A DNA stretch of 9,484 bases from contig CALCSP010000206.1 in the NCBI GenBank assembly GCA_937893785.1, forward strand, positions 1 through 9,484, written 5' to 3'. Both the position numbers and the translations under genes were made by a program. The DNA is from an uncultured Verrucomicrobiales bacterium. Lineage in GTDB: Bacteria; Verrucomicrobiota; Verrucomicrobiia; Verrucomicrobiales; DEV007. The stretch's first letter is position 1. Each line of letters opens with the position of its first letter. The notes beneath the pieces were generated by a model. That model was not told the DNA's origin. It searched no databases and worked only from the letters and a program-made list of their open reading frames with translations. Shown here one piece after another: positions 5,939-9,484 of the stretch.

Positions 5939-7045
5939 TCACCGCCGAGGAGCTGCCTTCACCTTATCAAATTTCCCCCCAGTCTTGCGACTAAGAGCAC
6001 GTAACATCCTCTCCTCGGATCTCTTATCACTGCCAGTCACATAATAAATGGTGTGGATACGGGTGGAATAAGCCGCATTTTTTCCACCTGCCTCGACAAT
6101 ATCCAGTAATTCCTTCTCGGGTATTTCTTTCCCCCCTCGGTCAGATGCAGTGGCATTGCCATCAGAAAGAAGGAACGCAACCTCCGGCCGTAATTCGAAT
6201 AACTTCTTCAAGGCATAATCATGACGAGTTCCACCGGGCTTGCCTCCTGTCGGTCGTGCGGAATTCGCATCCACTTCCTCCTGAATATGCCTCATTGCCG
6301 CAACCTTGTTGGCAGTGGTTGCAGGAACAAGCTGTTCCTGCCATGACCTTGCACTTCCAGACCAACGAATAATACCAAATCGCATGTCAATATCCAATGA
6401 TTCAACCAACTTCAATGCCTCATCTCTCACAGCCTGAAAACTTTGCTCTCTGCCCTTCCTCAACAGGCGACCACTACCATAATCCAAGTCCCCGGTTCGC
6501 CCAAACATAGATGCTGAAACATCAATCATAATGACAACCGAACGAGCCTGATCCTTGATCCCAAAAAAACTGATTCCATCGCCGCTCCCATCCCCCCCAC
6601 TAACTCCCTCACCAATCCCCTCACCCATTCCTGCACTTCCGATCACTGAATTAATCTGGTCGGAAATAAGATCACTCGGGTCAATCGGCAGCATCTGGTC
6701 TACAGGAATCATTGGCAGGTCAGGCAACGCAAAATCCAATGGCCGTTGTGACAGGATGCGGTCAGAGAATGCCGGCTTTGGTGTCAGCGAATGGTGCTCA
6801 GCCATATTCATCTTGTGCTCTCTGCTCTGAGGCGGAATCTTAAGTATCTCACGCACTTCAAACTCTGCAGGAGGATCTGCAAAATATCTGGCAATCACCC
6901 ATATCCCAAAGACAACAAGTGCCGCCAAATGAACCGCTATACTGCCAATAATAATCGAGACTAACAGCCCCCGGCGACCATGACCGGAAACATTTTCCTT
7001 ACCAGGAGATTTCCCTTCGTTCACACTGATTGCAATCTCTCCCAT
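5939..7045 (-). CDS. Membrane-anchored VWA-domain protein paired with ExbB/ExbD-like subunits
   Basis: A 368-residue protein with a short cytoplasmic N-terminus (1-27, K/R-rich before the membrane), one transmembrane helix (28-52), a Pro-rich periplasmic stretch (about 57-135), a Gly/Asp-rich hinge (136-158) and a VWA domain from about 168 to the end. The metal site (MIDAS) is complete: D175-x-S177-x-S179, a Thr (T273 in GGT, or T266), and D295 in LLSDG, so a metal-dependent protein-protein contact is likely. Topology and gene position mimic TonB/TolA, which act with ExbB-ExbD or TolQ-TolR, but the C-terminal TonB/TolA domain is replaced by VWA. Partner and purpose are unknown. It starts at TAATG on the preceding exbD-like stop and has an unusually strong SD. 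It is last in its block. Confidence 0.88.
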   Translation of the reverse strand: MGEIAISVNEGKSPGKENVSGHGRRGLLVSIIIGSIAVHLAALVVFGIWVIARYFADPPAEFEVREILKIPPQSREHKMNMAEHHSLTPKPAFSDRILSQRPLDFALPDLPMIPVDQMLPIDPSDLISDQINSVIGSAGMGEGIGEGVSGGDGSGDGISFFGIKDQARSVVIMIDVSASMFGRTGDLDYGSGRLLRKGREQSFQAVRDEALKLVESLDIDMRFGIIRWSGSARSWQEQLVPATTANKVAAMRHIQEEVDANSARPTGGKPGGTRHDYALKKLFELRPEVAFLLSDGNATASDRGGKEIPEKELLDIVEAGGKNAAYSTRIHTIYYVTGSDKRSEERMLRALSRKTGGKFDKVKAAPRR

Positions 7046-7494
7046 TAGTCACCTCCCTCCTCAGTAAATGATGAGAACGTCACATCTGTTAATTGAGCCC
7101 TGCCACAGACATTGAGAACGTCGACGACCCGCTGATGGGGCACATCCTTGGCAGGAGCGATGGTCAGCATCGCCTTGCTGCCACTTAGCTCGGCAGCTTG
7201 CCTGAAACGTTCAAGCGTTGCAAAGAGTTCAGGCAAATCGGAGCTCTCAGGAGCATCGATCTCAAGATCATTTAGAACGACTTGCAGATCTCCTCTAATA
7301 ATCAACCTCTGTTCATCAGGAATATCAATGGGTTCATCCTGAGCCACCGCACCTGGAAGCCCAAATCCAAGGTCGCTTTCCTGTTTAATTGGCTTGGCTG
7401 TAACCATAAAAAAAACAAGCAGTAAAAACACCATGTCTATCATTGGTCCCATGGGCATCCCAACAACTTCGTCATGTCTTTTTAACCGCCGCAT
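7045..7494 (-). CDS. ExbD/TolR-family biopolymer transport protein, second copy
   Basis: A 149-residue single-span protein. The N-terminal cytoplasmic segment (1-13) is followed by a transmembrane helix (about 14-33) containing G-P-M-I-D-M, with D20 as the conserved protonatable Asp needed for coupling to the proton gradient. The periplasmic domain (about 35-149) has the ExbD/TolR pattern: a strand R-L-I-I-R, an acidic loop, a helix (about 87-103), a strand A-M-L-T-I-A-P, then a helix V-P-H-Q-R-V-V-D-V-L. It clearly differs from the copy upstream. Start ATG 7494 lies five bases after the upstream stop inside an A-rich stretch without SD, implying coupled translation. Its stop overlaps the VWA start. 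Confidence 0.9.
   Translation of the reverse strand: MRRLKRHDEVVGMPMGPMIDMVFLLLVFFMVTAKPIKQESDLGFGLPGAVAQDEPIDIPDEQRLIIRGDLQVVLNDLEIDAPESSDLPELFATLERFRQAAELSGSKAMLTIAPAKDVPHQRVVDVLNVCGRAQLTDVTFSSFTEEGGD
7049..7058 (-). promoter_or_regulatory. Strong ribosome binding site of the VWA gene
   Basis: The minus strand reads GGGAGGTGA six bases (counted from GGAGG) before ATG 7045, a near-perfect anti-SD match. It lies inside the last codons of the preceding exbD-like gene. Most other starts in this window lack such a site, so the VWA protein may be made in greater amounts than its partners, or independently of coupling. Confidence 0.75.
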
Positions 7495-7499
7495 TTTTT

Positions 7500-7910
7500 T
7501 TATTTTCTGTATGTGCCGAATAACACCTGATGCGCCCCCGCCTCTGCCGCCATACTCATGAACTTTTCAGTTACCTCGTATGGCGTCCCCTTATCGGCCC
7601 GGTAATAAATTTTCAATGGTGGCGCCGCCTTGAAACGCTCTTTCAAGTGCTGCTTTAACTGCTCAGGAGTCGCTCTGGAATTAGCAATATAGTAATTACC
7701 CTCCTGATCTACATTGATAACGTCCCGATTACTAAGATCATCCGGGATCTTGGCAGCACTGGCAGTAGGCAGATTAACGTCCATCTTAACCTGTTCTTTC
7801 GACAACTTGGATGTGACCATAAAGAAAATGAGCAAGAGGAACGTCATATCAATCATTGGGGTGATCTGAAAACTCACCGCCTCCTCTTTGCCTCTAGCCT
7901 GTCTCTTCAT
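7500..7910 (-). CDS. ExbD/TolR-family biopolymer transport protein, first copy
   Basis: A 136-residue single-span inner-membrane protein of the proton-driven ExbB-ExbD/TolQ-TolR/MotA-MotB class. The basic N-terminus (K-R-Q-A-R-G-K) is cytoplasmic. The helix at about 16-33 contains T-P-M-I-D-M-T, with D21 as the conserved proton-carrying Asp. The periplasmic part has the usual strand-helix-strand-helix arrangement: V-I-N-V-D, a helix about 82-94, K-I-Y-Y-R-A-D, then P-Y-E-V-T-E-K-F and a final strand V-L-F-G-T. This last part follows the standard ExbD pattern closely. It is 48 bp after the ExbB-like gene. A GAGG directly abuts ATG 7910 and an AGGGA lies ten bases further up, neither ideally spaced. 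Confidence 0.93.
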   Translation of the reverse strand: MKRQARGKEEAVSFQITPMIDMTFLLLIFFMVTSKLSKEQVKMDVNLPTASAAKIPDDLSNRDVINVDQEGNYYIANSRATPEQLKQHLKERFKAAPPLKIYYRADKGTPYEVTEKFMSMAAEAGAHQVLFGTYRK

Positions 7911-7958
7911 CCTCTAAAAATCCCTGAAAAATCAGTTATATTCACGACAACTACCCAC

Positions 7959-8756
7959 TTATCCCTCTGGAGTTCCCTCTTCAGAAATCCTGACCTCTCC
8001 GGACAAGATATCCAACGCAAAGCTGGTGCGCTTCTGGATAAGTGACATGATTGCCGTCAACCGGTTACGGAAGAAAAAATAGAAAAACATTGCCGGAATA
8101 CCCACGAAAAGGCCGCCGGCAGTCGTGCCCATCGCCGCATTAATTCCCCCTGCAAGATCAGCCGGTTCAGATTTACCAGCACTCAGATCACCAAAACTCT
8201 GCATCATGCCCAACACCGTCCCAAAAAGTCCAATCATAGGAGCAATCGTCGCGAATACATTCAGATAATTGACCCATTGCATTTGGGCAGTCTCCTCATA
8301 ATCAAGCTCCTCGCCAGCAGCTTGATCCATGGACTCCTTATTGGCTCTATCTCGATCAAAATTCACCTTAAGCAGTGCCGCCGACAGCACATTGGTAAAG
8401 CTGTTGGAATTCTCATGGCATAATGCATATGCACCACTTACATCTCTAGACTGCATAAGCCGAACCATCGTGTCACTAATTCCTTCCGGGCACATTTTCT
8501 TCACCGAAAAGCGAATAAAGCAATACACAATCACGGCAATGGTTGCCACTGAACATAACAACAGAACATGCATCACCCAACCACCCGACTTATAAACCGA
8601 GAGAACTGTTACCTCGTTGCTAGCAGTTGAACCCGCCCCCCCCGGCTCATCGGCAACCACAAGGTCCGTTAACCACCACTGGGAAAAAACAAAGACAATT
8701 AAGATGTAGAAAATAGGTCTTATCATGGTCAGCATTTCGTATCGTTTCATTTGCAT
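7959..8756 (-). CDS. MotA/TolQ/ExbB-family proton channel protein
   Basis: A 265-residue inner-membrane protein expected to form the pentameric channel around the ExbD-like subunits and use the proton gradient. Hydrophobic segment 12-30 followed by V-V-A looks like a cleavable signal peptide (cut near A35), with a Gly/Ser/Thr-rich linker after it. Three transmembrane helices follow: about 59-83, 164-188 and 206-229. Conserved motifs are G-L-F-G-T-V-L-G-M-M-Q-S-F (176-188) and T-T-A-G-G-L-F-V-G-I-P-A (211-222). T180 and T211/T212 correspond to the channel-lining threonines of ExbB. ATG 8756 lies five bases after the previous stop without SD. ATGs at 8750, 8735 and 8726 are alternatives, and the last would still keep the signal peptide. 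Confidence 0.92.
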   Translation of the reverse strand: MQMKRYEMLTMIRPIFYILIVFVFSQWWLTDLVVADEPGGAGSTASNEVTVLSVYKSGGWVMHVLLLCSVATIAVIVYCFIRFSVKKMCPEGISDTMVRLMQSRDVSGAYALCHENSNSFTNVLSAALLKVNFDRDRANKESMDQAAGEELDYEETAQMQWVNYLNVFATIAPMIGLFGTVLGMMQSFGDLSAGKSEPADLAGGINAAMGTTAGGLFVGIPAMFFYFFFRNRLTAIMSLIQKRTSFALDILSGEVRISEEGTPEG

Positions 8757-8761
8757 CTTGT

Positions 8762-9484
8762 TTATTTGTTGGTCGATAATTGTCTACGAAGTTCTTTGAC
8801 CGAATATTGATCTAGCATTCGGGGATAAAGTTTTTCCAAGTCACTTAAGCACTCGAGGGCCCGTTTCTTCTCGCCTGCCAAATGATACGTCTTTGCGGCA
8901 TACCATAAACCACGAGAGGCAGCCGCCATCTCGGTTCCATAAAACAAAAACGGCTCCAGAAAGCTGTCGACTAGAGCATGGTAGCTTTCTTCAATCTCCG
9001 CACGCACTGTCTCATCTTCCTTCCACTTGGGGTGGTCCTCAACCAACCGAAAAAAATGTTCATAATCAGAACGAGCCAGCACATGCCGAGCTTCCAATAA
9101 TAACCCTGGATCATCATCCTCAAGCGCAATCCGTCTTGCCTCATCCATGACTCTTTCCACCTCTCCAATCTTGACCAAGGCCTCTAATCTACCCCTTTTG
9201 GCCCGAGCCTTTCTTTTCCTGTCCCAGTCATTCTTCTCAATGATTGCATATAAACTGCCAGCATTTAGGTGATCATTCCTGCTATCTCCAGCCATATAGA
9301 TTCCCGCTAATTGGATCCCTATTTCGCCGGCATTTGAGTTAGGTATTCCCAACTGGTCACGTTTACTCTGCCACAGCTCAACAAGCGCACTTCTGGGCGC
9401 ATGCACCCCCGCAGCCAGCAGTTCCGGTTCGCCTTGCTCAGGCTCAAAATCAATCATACGCACACGCTCCATGGGAATCACTCG
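8762..9484 (-). CDS. Helical, TPR-like protein upstream of the ExbB/ExbD/VWA genes (5' truncated)
   Basis: At least 240 codons, open to the window edge. The in-frame GTG at 9481 and ATGs at 9472 and 9457 are possible starts, but the codon before GTG is also sense and no signal peptide is visible, so the N-terminus most likely lies outside the window. The visible part is mainly alpha-helical and charged. Residues about 190-220 (W-Y-A-A-K-T-Y-H-L-A-G-E-K-K-R-A and the next helix to Y-P) fit one tetratricopeptide-type helix pair, and earlier helices (about 98-120, 125-150) are compatible with diverged repeats. It is five bases upstream of the ExbB-like gene and probably shares its transcript. 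It may be a periplasmic scaffold for the complex (inference). Confidence 0.7.
   Translation of the reverse strand, partial: RVIPMERVRMIDFEPEQGEPELLAAGVHAPRSALVELWQSKRDQLGIPNSNAGEIGIQLAGIYMAGDSRNDHLNAGSLYAIIEKNDWDRKRKARAKRGRLEALVKIGEVERVMDEARRIALEDDDPGLLLEARHVLARSDYEHFFRLVEDHPKWKEDETVRAEIEESYHALVDSFLEPFLFYGTEMAAASRGLWYAAKTYHLAGEKKRALECLSDLEKLYPRMLDQYSVKELRRQLSTNK

Noticed and set aside
5796..6044. Plus-strand 82-codon frame in the large spacer
   Set aside because: It runs antisense into the VWA gene, has no SD or recognisable domain, and its sequence looks non-protein-like.
6555..6830. Plus-strand frame rich in I-P-S-P-L-P-type repeats
   Set aside because: Antisense of the Gly/Asp-rich hinge in the VWA gene; the repeat pattern is a by-product of that coding sequence.
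7494..7502. A8 run between the two exbD-like genes as a slippage site fusing them
   Set aside because: The upstream TAA begins with the T that precedes the A run, so adding or losing an A cannot avoid the stop.

Overview
The window looks like a chromosomal stretch of a Verrucomicrobiota bacterium or a close PVC relative. This placement is an inference from three things: the gene order, a TolQ/TolR-like module paired with a von Willebrand A (VWA) protein, and the N-S-G variant in the CMP kinase. No rRNA or tRNA gene is present to confirm it. No CRISPR array, insertion sequence or phage gene was seen. Genes are packed tightly, and most lack a clear Shine-Dalgarno (SD) sequence.

Layout, left to right. 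Positions 1-45 hold the last codons of an unidentified plus-strand gene, followed by a spacer with a weak hairpin. A secreted type I sulfatase (185-1630) is the only complete plus-strand gene. It converges on a long run of minus-strand genes that fills the rest of the window. Read in the direction of transcription (right to left), that run has two blocks.

Block A (9484 to 5939) contains a truncated helical-repeat/TPR-like protein, an ExbB/TolQ-type proton channel subunit, two different ExbD/TolR-type subunits, and a membrane-anchored protein carrying an extracytoplasmic VWA domain. Gaps are 5, 48 and 5 bp, then a TAATG stop/start overlap. The layout suggests a proton-motive-force-driven energy-transducing complex in which the VWA protein sits where TonB or TolA would be. 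This is the most interesting part of the window, and its function is unknown.

Block B (5739 to 1645) follows a 199-bp spacer with a candidate promoter. It contains a small lipoprotein, tyrA (prephenate/arogenate dehydrogenase), aroA (EPSP synthase with class II motifs), cmk (CMP kinase) and plsC (1-acylglycerol-3-phosphate acyltransferase). It combines aromatic amino acid synthesis with nucleotide and phospholipid housekeeping steps, in the well-known aroA-cmk-plsC order. cmk and plsC overlap by one base.

The enzyme families in block B and the sulfatase are secure from their motifs. The roles of the VWA module, the lipoprotein and the sulfatase substrate cannot be decided from this sequence alone.
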